A stretch of DNA of 64,000 nucleotides, taken from positions 151,421 to 215,420 of the forward strand of contig CAKKRE010000002.1 of the NCBI GenBank assembly GCA_919902505.1, read 5' to 3'. Shown piece by piece: positions 9,933 to 18,574 of the stretch. The notes under the pieces were generated by a model. It was not told the DNA's origin and ran no database searches. It saw nothing but the letters and a program-made list of their open reading frames with translations. A program made the translations under genes and the position numbers. The DNA comes from Nitrospiraceae bacterium (GTDB taxonomy: Bacteria; Nitrospirota; Nitrospiria; Nitrospirales; Nitrospiraceae). Position 1 is the stretch's first letter, and every line of letters begins with the position of its first letter.

Positions 9933-11138
9933 ATGGCCACACTGGAACCGGAACAAACGTTCATTACTTCCGACGAGTCGCTCGATGCCCTCTGTGATCG
10001 CCTCATCGATAGCTCCGTCATCGCCATCGACACCGAGTTTATGGGGGAGGAGCATTTCATTCCCCGCCTGGAGTTGATCCAGGTCGCGGCGGAAGGGGTG
10101 GCGGCGGTCATCGACTTTCCCGCCGTGCAAGAGACCGCGCCCATGGCCCGATTCTGGGAGATCGTCTGCGATGCCCGCATTGAAAAGGTGCTCCATGCGG
10201 GACGGCAGGACCTGGAACTGTTTGCGCACCATGCCGGACGTTTGCCGAAACCGTTTTTCGATACGCAAATCGCCGCCGCCATGGTCGGGTACGGCGCGCA
10301 GACCGCCTATGCCAACCTGGTCCAGCGTGTGCAGGGCGTGAAACTCGACAAGGCCCATACGTTTACGAATTGGAGCCAGCGGCCGCTGAGCCGGGAGCAG
10401 CTGGTCTATGCCCTGGACGACGTGACCTTTCTGCTGCCGGTGCACCGGCATCTCCGGCAGAAATTGTCCGTGATGGGTCGCTCGGAGTGGGTGGATGAGG
10501 AATTCGCCCGCTTGGAGGTCTCTCTCGGCGCACAGGCGCGGGACCCGCAGGAGCGGTATCAACGCATCCGTGGATGGGATAGCCTCAAACCACGCGCGGC
10601 CGGCGTCCTTCGTGACCTTGCAGCCTGGCGTGAAGGGGAGGCCCGGCGTCGCAATGTCCCGCGAGGACGAGTGATGCGTGATGAGGTGCTGGTGCAGCTG
10701 GCCCGTCAAACCCCGCGCACACTGGATCAATTGCGCGGCATGCGGGGGATGTATTCGTCGGAAGTCGAACGCAACGGACAGGCGCTTCTCACCACCATGC
10801 AGCAGGCGTTGGCACGACCGGAATCCGAATGGCCCGAGGTCCCGCGCGATCGCAAACCCGACCCGGAATCCACCGGGGTGCTGGAGCTGCTCCAGGCCGT
10901 GCTGAAGTCCCGTGCCTCCGTGGAGAACATTGCCCCGACGTTGATCGCCACCACCGGTGACTTGCAGGCCCTGGTCGAACGCGCCTCGCCGGTGGAGGAG
11001 ATGGACATTCCCGTCTTGCGGGGGTGGCGACGGCAGCTGGTCGGAGAAACACTCCTCAGCGTCTTATCCGGCGATCTGAAGGTGTGGATCGACCCGCAGC
11101 TCGGCAAACTCCGCTTCGGCCATCTCGATCACGCGTAA
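9933..11138 (+). CDS. rnd: Ribonuclease D
   Basis: 401 residues. The DEDD-type 3'-5' exonuclease domain covers ~1-190: Asp/Glu in AIDTEFMGE, the second Asp in LHAGRQDLELF, and the Tyr/Asp motif in LVYALDDVTFLL. An HRDC domain follows (~210-290, RDLAAWREGEARRRNVPRGRVMRDEVL), then a second weaker helical region. It trims 3' ends of tRNA and other stable RNA. Length and order match the family. It begins four bases after the J-domain gene, suggesting an operon. Confidence 0.93.
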   Translation: MATLEPEQTFITSDESLDALCDRLIDSSVIAIDTEFMGEEHFIPRLELIQVAAEGVAAVIDFPAVQETAPMARFWEIVCDARIEKVLHAGRQDLELFAHHAGRLPKPFFDTQIAAAMVGYGAQTAYANLVQRVQGVKLDKAHTFTNWSQRPLSREQLVYALDDVTFLLPVHRHLRQKLSVMGRSEWVDEEFARLEVSLGAQARDPQERYQRIRGWDSLKPRAAGVLRDLAAWREGEARRRNVPRGRVMRDEVLVQLARQTPRTLDQLRGMRGMYSSEVERNGQALLTTMQQALARPESEWPEVPRDRKPDPESTGVLELLQAVLKSRASVENIAPTLIATTGDLQALVERASPVEEMDIPVLRGWRRQLVGETLLSVLSGDLKVWIDPQLGKLRFGHLDHA

Positions 11139-11148
11139 CCTCCGCCGT

Positions 11149-11344
11149 CTAGCGCGCATTCTTCATGAGCACTTCTGCTGCAATCGCGGATTCGCTGCTG
11201 CGACACGCCTTCGGCTGGCAGGCTCGCCGCTCGGTCCCTCGACGTACTGTTCAAGTACGCCTCGGTCCCTCGCAGCTCCGCATGCCCGTCTCGCAACGCG
11301 ACTGCGCGATTTCCCGACGAACTGTCATGAATAATGCGCGCTAG
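11149..11344. repeat. 196-bp palindromic element ending in CTAG (family A, variant)
   Basis: The ends are ~20-bp terminal inverted repeats, CTAGCGCGCATTCTTCATGA on the left and its complement with one mismatch on the right. The interior holds further short inverted motifs around GTACTGTTCAAGTACGCC. It carries no ORF of its own. The two other CTAG-bounded elements in this window (42193-42373 and 45900-46080) share the TTCATGAAT terminal motif but have a different interior. The right-hand CTAG supplies the TAG stop of the neighbouring minus-strand gene. Confidence 0.75.
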
Positions 11345-11583
11345 CGCGTCGCGCCTCGCGTGGCTTGAGCCCGGCTCTGAGTCCGACGCTCTTTCCACAA
11401 CCCCAGCAACAACGTCAGCAGGGCCAGGCCGATTTCGTCGGCCAGCGGAATCACGTCCGGCACAATGATGTCCGCCAGGGTGAGGAGGGCGAACAACACA
11501 AAGAGAGACGGAAAGCGAAGGTTGAGCCGCTGCAGAATGCGCCCGAGCAACGACACGCGATCGACGGAACTGAATGCGAACAT
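11341..11583 (-). CDS. Small membrane protein, DUF6116-like
   Basis: 80 residues. A basic amphipathic N-terminus (SLLGRILQRLNLRFP) is followed by two hydrophobic stretches, SLFVLFALLTLADIIVP and DEIGLALLTLLLGLW. The tail is Arg-rich. The pattern resembles small inner-membrane proteins grouped as DUF6116, but I assign this only by general resemblance. Its stop codon lies in the terminal CTAG of the adjacent palindromic element, so the last few residues (RGATR) may have been altered by that insertion. The function is unknown. Confidence 0.6.
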   Translation of the reverse strand: MFAFSSVDRVSLLGRILQRLNLRFPSLFVLFALLTLADIIVPDVIPLADEIGLALLTLLLGLWKERRTQSRAQATRGATR

Positions 11584-11663
11584 AGGTCCGGTCCTCCGTC
11601 ATGCCAGCCCGGCCCCTCCGCAACAGCGTCTGCAGAAGGGCCAGGCTCCCACTTTCCTAACGC

Positions 11664-12014
11664 TCACAGCATCTGAGTGATCGTGTCCGCGGGGCGCGCC
11701 AGCATGGCCTTGTCGCCCTTCTCGACGAGCGGACGCTGGATCAAATCCGGATGCAGGACCATCAGGTCGAGCACTTGGTCCTCGCTCAGCGCCGGATCGG
11801 ACAGCTTCAGCGACTTGTAGAGATCTTCCTTCGTCCGTAAGACTTCACGCGCCGTCAGTCCGGCTTTCTTCAGCAGGGCCTTGAGCCGGCTCTTCGTGAA
11901 GGGTTGCTCATAATAATTGATCGCCTTGAACGGTTGCCCGCTTTCGCGCACAATCCGGACGGCCTCGCGACACGTTGAACAGGTAGGTTTCTGATAAATT
12001 GTGATCTCCGCCAT
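11664..12014 (-). CDS. ArsC-family (arsenate reductase-like) thioredoxin-fold protein
   Basis: 116 residues, normal for the ArsC/Spx/YffB family. It has the N-terminal IYQKPTCSTC motif with a CxxC pair, then YYEQPFTKSRLKALLKKAGL, and the C-terminal LIQRPLVEKGDKAMLARP, which carries the Arg of the RP motif. It may reduce arsenate with glutathione or thioredoxin, but many members have other or unknown substrates, and no arsenic-resistance genes are adjacent. The ATG at 12014 is preferred over one 14 codons upstream, as a GGAGAGAGG stretch lies before it. Confidence 0.8.
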   Translation of the reverse strand: MAEITIYQKPTCSTCREAVRIVRESGQPFKAINYYEQPFTKSRLKALLKKAGLTAREVLRTKEDLYKSLKLSDPALSEDQVLDLMVLHPDLIQRPLVEKGDKAMLARPADTITQML

Positions 12015-12116
12015 GCCTTCAGCCTCTCTCCTTCTTATGAGGTTCCCTTGACGCAAATTTTTGACCTGTGTTACATGGACACACGAGACTTCACCCTAGA
12101 GCGATACTGTTGACCT

Positions 12117-12494
12117 ATGCCAATTTTCGGAACCGACACCAGCGACCAGGCCGGCAAATTTTCCTGTACGTCAGCGGCGCAACGCACCTTGAAAGATCTG
12201 CGCACCAAACGCAAGGGGCAACCCGTGTTTGTCGTCGGACACCGTTTGGAACGGAAAGGCAAGGAAGCCACCTTTGAAGTCTTTAATGACCGCCTGGCCA
12301 TCATTCGCTTCGATGACGACGCGAAATTAGGTTACGACCCGCTTGAACTGCTGCTGCCGACCGAGATCGACGAGCAGGGGGTGGCGTATTTCGAAATCCG
12401 CACCTGCCGGCAATGCGAGCAATTCTTTCCGCTCACGGCCGACGAATGCGACGCCGACGAAGAACCGACCGTCTGTCCCGACTGCACGGCGTGA
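12117..12494 (+). CDS. Conserved-looking hypothetical protein with C-terminal zinc ribbon
   Basis: 125 residues, soluble. Residues ~90-123 contain two CxxC knuckles, CRQC and CPDC, with intervening acidic residues, so a treble-clef or ribbon zinc site is likely. The middle portion (HRLERKGKEATFEVFNDRLAIIRFDD) looks like a beta-rich module. I do not recognise a family. It is divergent from the ArsC-like gene, leaving about 100 bases for both promoters. Its TGA lies at the edge of the ATTGAACATTG repeat that follows. Confidence 0.6.
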   Translation: MPIFGTDTSDQAGKFSCTSAAQRTLKDLRTKRKGQPVFVVGHRLERKGKEATFEVFNDRLAIIRFDDDAKLGYDPLELLLPTEIDEQGVAYFEIRTCRQCEQFFPLTADECDADEEPTVCPDCTA

Positions 12495-12575
12495 GCAATG
12501 TTCAGTTTTCAATGTTCAATGGACCGGTTCGAGTTCACTTGGATTGCTCATTGAACATTGTTCCTTGAAAATTTG
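12493..12575. repeat. ATTGAACATTG-type short inverted repeat tract
   Basis: The AT-rich tract contains GAGCAAT (12493-12499) paired with ATTGCTC (12543-12549), and overlapping CAATGTTCAAT / ATTGAACATTG motifs. The same motif forms a perfect hairpin at 43556-43591. It lies between convergent genes. Confidence 0.55.
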
Positions 12576-12581
12576 CCTCCG

Positions 12582-12971
12582 CTAATCTGCCAACGGCGCA
12601 ATTTCCACCGCCTTCTTAATCAAACAGTCCCCGGCATATCCCTGCAGCGCCATCGGTAGCATACTGGCATCGAGAACCCGTGCCGTGCTGACCTTGAATC
12701 CGTCTCCTATCTTCATCCCTTCGAGCTTGAGCGCATGACAGATTTCCAGGGTGCGCCAGACCGGATTCCCGAGGATCGATTCTCCCGGCAGGAGTTTCAC
12801 GTCGGAGACGGCACCGTCGAGCAGCACCTTGGCCGACACGCGCGACCTGTCTTTCGGCACATCGCTGACGACGGCAAACACGACCGTGTCGTCATCGGCC
12901 CAGGTCGGAACGGACAGACTCAGTGTCACCAATGTCACGATTCCCCACATCCGCAAGCGGAACCAACTCAT
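12582..12971 (-). CDS. Secreted hypothetical protein
   Basis: 129 residues with a Sec-type signal peptide (MWGIVTLVTLSLSVPTWA, cleavage probably after TWA). The mature part is compact and mixed alpha/beta, with two Cys (ICHAL and GDCLIKKAVEIAPL) that might form a disulfide in the periplasm. No family recognised. It starts three bases after a small membrane-protein gene, so the two are likely an operon. Confidence 0.6.
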   Translation of the reverse strand: MSWFRLRMWGIVTLVTLSLSVPTWADDDTVVFAVVSDVPKDRSRVSAKVLLDGAVSDVKLLPGESILGNPVWRTLEICHALKLEGMKIGDGFKVSTARVLDASMLPMALQGYAGDCLIKKAVEIAPLAD

Positions 12972-12974
12972 ACC

Positions 12975-13211
12975 TCACCTCGTCGTTGCGTACGGAGACT
13001 GATTGGAAGGGAGCCGGCGATCAGCGGACGGGGCTTCTGCGGGCGCGACCGGGATAGAGCCGGCGCCGGGCCCGCCATGACTCAAGGTACTGCGCCCGAT
13101 GCGTGGTTCAACGGACAAGGCCGCCGGTCGCTCATCGCGCCCGAGCATGAACAAGGCCACACCCAACACCAGAAGCCCGAGCAGCACAAGGATCCGTGTC
13201 ACACCGGTCAC
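12975..13211 (-). CDS. Small single-span membrane protein
   Basis: 78 residues. One N-terminal hydrophobic segment (ILVLLGLLVLGVALFML) is followed by a polar Pro/Gly/Ser-rich tail that would lie in the periplasm. No family recognised. Close coupling to the secreted protein downstream (three-base gap) supports its being real. Low-complexity composition of the tail keeps confidence moderate. Confidence 0.45.
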   Translation of the reverse strand: MTGVTRILVLLGLLVLGVALFMLGRDERPAALSVEPRIGRSTLSHGGPGAGSIPVAPAEAPSADRRLPSNQSPYATTR

Positions 13212-13436
13212 TCAATGCCTCATAAAGAGTCACACGTCGTTCGAATCAGTATGCCAAGCGAGCCGCACCAATTCAAGGTGAGAGCTGAGTCGGCACCGTG
13301 GATCATGGTAAGCTCAGCCAGGCACATGTATGGACAGTGGCCGTCGAAGCAGCGGCACGCGGGAGCGAAGCTCCAGGCACCCGATGCATACGTGGTGGGT
13401 CATCATTCGTGTTGTTGAAGAGAGGAGAGAGAGCCT

Positions 13437-14570
13437 ATGCCGCACGATTTCATGCCGGGGCTTGCCGGTGTTCCTGCCGCAAAATCGGCGATCAGCGATG
13501 TCGATGGAACGCGAGGCGTGCTTGAATATCGCGGCATCCGCGTTGAGGAACTCTGCCAGCACTCGTCGTTTCTCGAAACGAGTTATCTGCTGTTGTTCGG
13601 TCGATTGCCGACTGCGCCTGAGCTCACACAATGGGTGGATGACGTCACGCACCACCGACGCATCAAATTTCGCATCGTCGATCTGTTGAAGGTGATGCCC
13701 GAGCATGGGCATCCCATGGATGCGTTGCAGGCCGCGGTCGCGGCACTCGGCATGTTCTACCCGGGCCGCAATGTGAAGGACGTGGCCAACAACTATTGGT
13801 CGGCAGTGCGACTGATCGCCAAACTTCCCACCATCGTGGCGGCCTGGGCGCGGCTGAGACGCGGGGACGAGTACATCCCGCCGCGAGACGATTTGCCGTT
13901 TTCCGATAACTTTCTCTATATGCTGACCGAAACCGTTCCGCATCCGCTGTGGAGCGAAGTCTTCGACGACTGCCTGATTCTGCACGCCGAACACACCATG
14001 AACGCCTCGACCTTTGCCGGCATGGTGACGGCTTCCACCCTGGCCGACCCGTATACCGTCGTGGCCTCCTCGATCGGCGCGCTGAAGGGCCCGTTGCACG
14101 GCGGCGCGAACGAAGAGGTCGTGATGATGCTGAGGGAAATCGGCACCCCGGCTCAAGCCCGCGCGGCGGTGGAAGCCAGGCTGGAGGGGAAACACAAACT
14201 CATGGGGTTCGGGCACCGGGTCTACAAGGTGAAGGATCCGCGCGCGACCGTGCTGCAGGACCTCTGCATGCGTCTCTTCAATGTCTGCGGAACGTCTCCG
14301 CTGTATGAAGTGGCGGTGGCGGTGGAGCAACTCGCGGGTGAACGATTGACGGAGAAGGGGATATACCCGAACGTCGACTTTTACTCAGGCATCATCTACG
14401 ACAAGATGGGCATCGAGGGGGATCTGTTTACACCGTTGTTCGCCATGGCACGAGTGAGCGGATGGCTGGCGCATTGGCTGGAGCAACTGCGGGAGAACAA
14501 ACTCTATCGGCCCGACCAGATCTATTCCGGCGAACATGACCGGCACTATGTGCCGATCGACAAGCGGTAG
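13437..14570 (+). CDS. gltA: Citrate synthase
   Basis: 377 residues, the size of the short (type I-like) bacterial citrate synthases. The active-site residues are visible: His in HAEHTMNAST (~185), His in LKGPLHGGANE (~220), GFGHRVYKVKDPR (~257-270) and the catalytic Asp in YPNVDFYSG (~313). It condenses oxaloacetate and acetyl-CoA in the cytoplasm. A 2-methylcitrate synthase cannot be excluded by eye, but no prp genes are nearby and fumarase follows downstream. The GAGAGGAGAGAG stretch before the ATG serves as ribosome binding site. Confidence 0.93.
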   Translation: MPHDFMPGLAGVPAAKSAISDVDGTRGVLEYRGIRVEELCQHSSFLETSYLLLFGRLPTAPELTQWVDDVTHHRRIKFRIVDLLKVMPEHGHPMDALQAAVAALGMFYPGRNVKDVANNYWSAVRLIAKLPTIVAAWARLRRGDEYIPPRDDLPFSDNFLYMLTETVPHPLWSEVFDDCLILHAEHTMNASTFAGMVTASTLADPYTVVASSIGALKGPLHGGANEEVVMMLREIGTPAQARAAVEARLEGKHKLMGFGHRVYKVKDPRATVLQDLCMRLFNVCGTSPLYEVAVAVEQLAGERLTEKGIYPNVDFYSGIIYDKMGIEGDLFTPLFAMARVSGWLAHWLEQLRENKLYRPDQIYSGEHDRHYVPIDKR

Positions 14571-14581
14571 TCGAGGAACGG

Positions 14582-14671
14582 CTACTCAGTGCGACCGATG
14601 AACCACCACAAGACAATCGATGTCACAAACATGATGCCGCCAAGCAGCGCATACGACATGTATTCCAGCAT
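14582..14671 (-). CDS. Very small single-span membrane peptide (29 residues)
   Basis: On the minus strand an ATG at 14671, eight bases after GGGAGG, opens a frame with MSYALLGGIMFVTSIVLWWF, one strong hydrophobic helix, ending IGRTE. An overlapping ATG at 14677 is too close to the GGGAGG. Small one-helix proteins of this shape often accompany respiratory or transport complexes, but no such partner is next to it. It lies between citrate synthase and hsp20 on the opposite strand. Confidence 0.45.
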   Translation of the reverse strand: MLEYMSYALLGGIMFVTSIVLWWFIGRTE

Positions 14672-14859
14672 GGTCATCGCCTCCCTGTGTGAAGAAGGCT
14701 ACTAAATAATGCCGGGGGTCTCAATGTCAAGACCCCGTCACCGACTTTAACTCTTCCGGCCCAGGGCTTGACTTCGGCTTCGTGGAGCTTACCTCTTTTC
14801 TAGTACGTAGGATGTCCCGAGTGAACAGCGTCAACACATCCATACAAGGAGGTTCCACC

Positions 14860-15315
14860 ATGGCGATTGTACGATGGGATCCGTTCAGGGAATTGGAGGA
14901 GATGTCCGACCGGTTGAACCGGATGATTGCGCGACCGTCTACCGGCACGCCTGCCGGACAAGGAAAGGAAGTCATGACCGTTGCCGACTGGACTCCGACG
15001 GTCGACATCAGCGAAACCGAGAGCGAGTACGCCATTAAGGCCGAGCTTCCGGAGGTGAAGAAGGAAGATGTAAAGGTCACGGTCGAGGATGCGGTCCTCA
15101 CCATTCAAGGTGAACGAAAACAGGAAAAGGAAGACAAGGGCAAGAAGTACCATCGTATCGAACGGTCGTACGGTCGATTTGTCCGGAGCTTCACACTTCC
15201 CGATTCGGTCGATGAGAGCAAGGTGCGTGCAGAATATGCGGATGGTGTCCTCCACCTGCATCTCCCGAAATCGGAAAAGGCGAAACCGAAACAGGTCGAC
15301 GTCAAGATCTCCTAA
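14860..15315 (+). CDS. Small heat-shock protein, Hsp20 family
   Basis: 151 residues. It starts MAIVRWDPFRELEEMSDRL, as class A bacterial small heat-shock proteins do. The alpha-crystallin domain (~47-140) shows WTPTVDISETESEY, ELPEVKKEDVKV, the RSYGRFVRSFTLP strand and the terminal ADGVLHLHLPK. It is an ATP-independent holdase. The ATG at 14860 follows AAGGAGG; the longer open frame upstream lacks a binding site. A strong terminator follows, so it is probably monocistronic. Confidence 0.93.
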   Translation: MAIVRWDPFRELEEMSDRLNRMIARPSTGTPAGQGKEVMTVADWTPTVDISETESEYAIKAELPEVKKEDVKVTVEDAVLTIQGERKQEKEDKGKKYHRIERSYGRFVRSFTLPDSVDESKVRAEYADGVLHLHLPKSEKAKPKQVDVKIS

Positions 15316-15338
15316 CGAGATCGGGTGCCATAAGAAGG

Positions 15339-15367
15339 AAGGCCCGCCCCCACGGGCCTTTTCTTTT
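15339..15367 (+). terminator. Rho-independent terminator after hsp20
   Basis: The perfect stem AAGGCCCG (15339-15346) and CGGGCCTT (15353-15360) has a short C-rich loop and runs into TTTTCTTTT. Confidence 0.88.
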
Positions 15368-15546
15368 CCGCAATCTCACCTGCCATCGCATCACCATTTC
15401 ACCATTCGCCCCGACCGTTTCGTTCCAGGAACGCGTGAGCGCCATGTCCACCCCTGGACGCAACCATGCTTGTGCTTCCGCACGGGGACCGTTTAAGATG
15501 CGCGGCTCCAGCACGTCAACCGCCAGCTATTCGAGGAGACCCGACG

Positions 15547-17001
15547 ATGAAGAAAGCTTTGCGCACAACCGGCACCGCCGCATCCATGACCACCTCCACG
15601 CGCATGGAGCGCGACACGATGGGAGAACTGCCGGTTCCCTCCAATGCCTATTACGGGGTCCAGACGGCCCGCGCGATCGAGAACTTCCCGATCAGTTCGC
15701 TTCGTATTCCCCGTGCGATGATCCGGGCCATGGGACTCGTCAAACGTGCCGCCGCCTCCGTGAACCATTCGTTGAAACTGCTCGACAAGAAGCCGGCCGA
15801 CGCCATCGTTCGTGCCGCCACCGAAGTGGTGGAGGGGCGCCTGGATGCGGAATTCCCGGTCGACATCTTCCAAACCGGCTCCGGCACCTCGACCAACATG
15901 AATACCAACGAAGTCATTTCGAACCGGGCCACGGAACTGCTCGGCGGCGCCAGGGGCAGCAAACTGGTGCACCCGAACGACCATGTGAACCTGGGCCAAT
16001 CCAGCAACGACGTCGTTCCGACCGCCATCCACATTGCGGCCTCGGAAACGATTCAACGCCAACTGATTCCCGCACTCACGCAACTCCACAAGGCGCTCAA
16101 CGGCAAAGCTCGCGAGTTCGACAAGATCGTCAAGATCGGCCGCACCCACCTGCAGGATGCGACGCCGGTCCGGTTGGGCCAGGAATTCAGCGGCTACGCC
16201 CGACAAATTGAACTGGGCATCGCACGGATGAAGCGAGCGCAGGCGGCGCTCAGCGAAGTGGCTCTGGGAGGGACCGCCGTCGGCACCGGACTCAATTGCC
16301 ATCCAAAATTCGCCGGCAAGGTCATGGCCATCATTTCGAAGGAAACCGGATGCGCTTTTAAGGAAGCCGTCAATCACTTCGAAGGACAGTCCGCCCAGGA
16401 CTCGTTGGTCGAGGCAAGCGGTGAATTGCGCACCCTGGCCGTCAGCCTCATGAAGATCGCCAACGACATTCGCTGGCTCGGGTCAGGTCCTCGCTGCGGA
16501 CTCGGCGAGATCAATCTTCCGGAAACCCAGCCGGGCTCATCCATCATGCCGGGCAAAGTCAATCCGGTCATTGCGGAATCCGTCACCATGGTCTGCGCCC
16601 AGGTGATCGGCAATGACGTCACGATCACCGTCGGCGGCCAGGCGGCCAATTTCGAATTAATCGTCATGCTGCCGGTGATGGCCTACAACCTGCTGCAATC
16701 CATCGAGCTGCTGGCGACGGCCTCGACGAACTTTGCAGTGAAATGCATTGATGGTATCAAGGCCAACGAGGAACGCTGCAAGAGTCTCATCGAAGAAAGT
16801 CTCGCCATGTGCACGGCGCTCGCGCCGGTGATCGGCTACGAGGCGGCCGCAAAACTCGCCAAGGATGCCTATAAGTCAGGCAAGACCGTCCGGGAAGTGG
16901 CTCGCGAACAGAACGTGTTGCCGGAAAAACGCCTCACGCAGCTCCTCGATCCATGGCGTATGACGCAAGCCGGCGGACCGGTCGGCAGTGCAGGGGGGTA
17001 A
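15547..17001 (+). CDS. fumC: Fumarate hydratase, class II
   Basis: 484 residues, slightly longer than E. coli FumC because of ~20 extra residues at the N-terminus (MKKALRTTGTAASM). The core begins TRMERDTMGELPVP. Family motifs are present: TGSGTSTNMNTNEV, HPNDHVNLGQSSND, GRTHLQDATPVRLGQEF, and the signature GSSIMPGKVNP near residue 330, which carries the catalytic-loop Ser. It interconverts fumarate and malate. TCGAGGAGA before the ATG at 15547 decides the start; a longer open frame from 15466 has no such site. Together with citrate synthase and malic enzyme it belongs to central carbon metabolism. Confidence 0.95.
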   Translation: MKKALRTTGTAASMTTSTRMERDTMGELPVPSNAYYGVQTARAIENFPISSLRIPRAMIRAMGLVKRAAASVNHSLKLLDKKPADAIVRAATEVVEGRLDAEFPVDIFQTGSGTSTNMNTNEVISNRATELLGGARGSKLVHPNDHVNLGQSSNDVVPTAIHIAASETIQRQLIPALTQLHKALNGKAREFDKIVKIGRTHLQDATPVRLGQEFSGYARQIELGIARMKRAQAALSEVALGGTAVGTGLNCHPKFAGKVMAIISKETGCAFKEAVNHFEGQSAQDSLVEASGELRTLAVSLMKIANDIRWLGSGPRCGLGEINLPETQPGSSIMPGKVNPVIAESVTMVCAQVIGNDVTITVGGQAANFELIVMLPVMAYNLLQSIELLATASTNFAVKCIDGIKANEERCKSLIEESLAMCTALAPVIGYEAAAKLAKDAYKSGKTVREVAREQNVLPEKRLTQLLDPWRMTQAGGPVGSAGG

Positions 17002-17071
17002 TCGGCATCAGACCGGCTCACGGGGCGCGACAAGTGACCGCGCCGGAGTTCAACGGGACGGGGCGGCGATT

Positions 17072-17100
17072 TTGACAGCCCGAGGAACCCTGTGTTAACG
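17072..17100 (+). promoter_or_regulatory. Possible promoter for the flavoprotein gene
   Basis: TTGACA at 17072-17077, a 17-bp spacer, then TTAACG at 17095-17100 with a TG two bases upstream. The -35 is perfect but the -10 is poor, so this is tentative. Confidence 0.35.
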
Positions 17101-17182
17101 TGCGCAAAATTTTTAAACCTTCGACCGTTCGACGGTCTACGTCATTCACGATTCACGTTCGATATAGATTGAAGGGTAGATA

Positions 17183-18553
17183 ATGAGTGCAACCGGTTCG
17201 GAGACAAGCGGGCATGTCGTCATCGTCGTGGGCGCAGGCCCGGCAGGAATGGCCCTGGCGAAGAAGATGGCGGATGCAGGCCACGAGGTCATCATTCTCA
17301 ATCGCGACATCAAGTTCGGCGGGTTGGCGGAATATGGGATTTTCCCCAACAAGCTCAAACTGCGCGGCGGTTTGAAGAAACAATATTGGGACATGCTCGA
17401 GCAGCCCAACGTCCACTACTTCGGCAACGTCTCAGTCGGGCAGGGCAAAGACCTCACGGTTGAAGATTTGCGCGGATTGGGTGCCAGCGCCATCGCCTTC
17501 TCCATCGGGGCTCAGGGAACGAAATCCATCGGTGTGGAAGGGGATTCCGCCAAGGGCGTGTTCCATGCCAAGGACGTGGTGTACCATTTCAATCGCCTGC
17601 CGGGCTTCGGCGACCGTCCGTTCGACATGGGAAAACATGTCGCCATCATCGGTGTCGGCGACGTCATGGTCGACATCGCCCACTGGTTGATTAAGTATAA
17701 GAAGGTGGAGCGTATCACCGCCATCGCCCGCCGGGGGCCGGTTGAGCGCAAATATAATCCGAAAGAAATCCGGGCCGTCTGCGCCAACATAGATCAGGAA
17801 GGCATTGCCAAAGAGTTTGCCCGCATCAAGGACCGGCTGGCTGCGGTAGGGCAGAATGCCGACGACGTGCTGGCGAGTATGACCGCTGAATTCACGAAGT
17901 GTGAACCGACGGGTAGCCCCTCCAAGATGGACTTTCGCTTTCTGGCCTCCCCGAAGCGCGTGCTGGTCGACGCCAATAATCGCGTCCGCGCGCTTGAGAT
18001 GGAAGAAAATAAGCTGGAGCCGAAAGGGGAGGACACTGCCGCCGTCGGACTCAAACAATTGTACGAGTTCCCGGCGGATAGCGTGGTGTTCGCCGTGGGC
18101 GACCGGGTTGATGAAACGGTGGGGCTCCCTTATAAGAACGGCGTCTATGTGACCAACCCGAACAAGACCGGAAACGATCCGGACGATGCCCTCTTCCAAG
18201 CCTATGACGAGAAATCAGGACAGATCGTCGAGGGTGTCTTTTTCGCCGGCTGGGCTCGCAAAGCCAGCGAAGGTCTGGTGGGGATCGCCAAACGGGACGG
18301 GGACTGGTGCGCGGAAGTGATCACCCGCTACCTGACGACTCAAGCGACGCGCTCACGAGGAACGATGGATGGAGTGATCGCGAAACTTCACGCCACCCTC
18401 AAGGAACGAAAAAGCCGGCCGGTGGACCTCGAAGGACTCAAGGTCCTGGATGCGGTGGAAAAAGCTCATGCCGCCTCTCCCGACGCGATCGGAGAGTTTA
18501 AGTTTGCATCGAACGCCGACATGCTGGCCCACATCGGTCGCGGGCGCGGCTAG
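17183..18553 (+). CDS. FAD-dependent oxidoreductase, ferredoxin-NADP+ reductase-like
   Basis: 456 residues. The FAD-binding motif VVGAGPAGMALAKKMADAGHEV is at ~15, with FGGLAEYGIFPNK. A second dinucleotide motif, AIIGVGDVMVDIAHWL, is at ~153, followed by AIARRGPVERK, and FFAGWARK is near the end. The order matches adrenodoxin-reductase/FprA-like enzymes, which pass electrons between NADPH and ferredoxin. The C-terminal ~70 residues (after TRYLTTQATRSRG) are helical, as in that group. A role in ferredoxin supply for reductive carbon metabolism is inference only. A modest GAAGGG precedes the ATG. Confidence 0.82.
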   Translation: MSATGSETSGHVVIVVGAGPAGMALAKKMADAGHEVIILNRDIKFGGLAEYGIFPNKLKLRGGLKKQYWDMLEQPNVHYFGNVSVGQGKDLTVEDLRGLGASAIAFSIGAQGTKSIGVEGDSAKGVFHAKDVVYHFNRLPGFGDRPFDMGKHVAIIGVGDVMVDIAHWLIKYKKVERITAIARRGPVERKYNPKEIRAVCANIDQEGIAKEFARIKDRLAAVGQNADDVLASMTAEFTKCEPTGSPSKMDFRFLASPKRVLVDANNRVRALEMEENKLEPKGEDTAAVGLKQLYEFPADSVVFAVGDRVDETVGLPYKNGVYVTNPNKTGNDPDDALFQAYDEKSGQIVEGVFFAGWARKASEGLVGIAKRDGDWCAEVITRYLTTQATRSRGTMDGVIAKLHATLKERKSRPVDLEGLKVLDAVEKAHAASPDAIGEFKFASNADMLAHIGRGRG

Positions 18554-18574
18554 CCGCCCCCACCTCGACGTTCC

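Noticed and set aside
13314..14330. 338-codon minus-strand ORF
   Set aside because: It is antisense to citrate synthase, with His/Arg-rich low-quality translation and no ribosome site.
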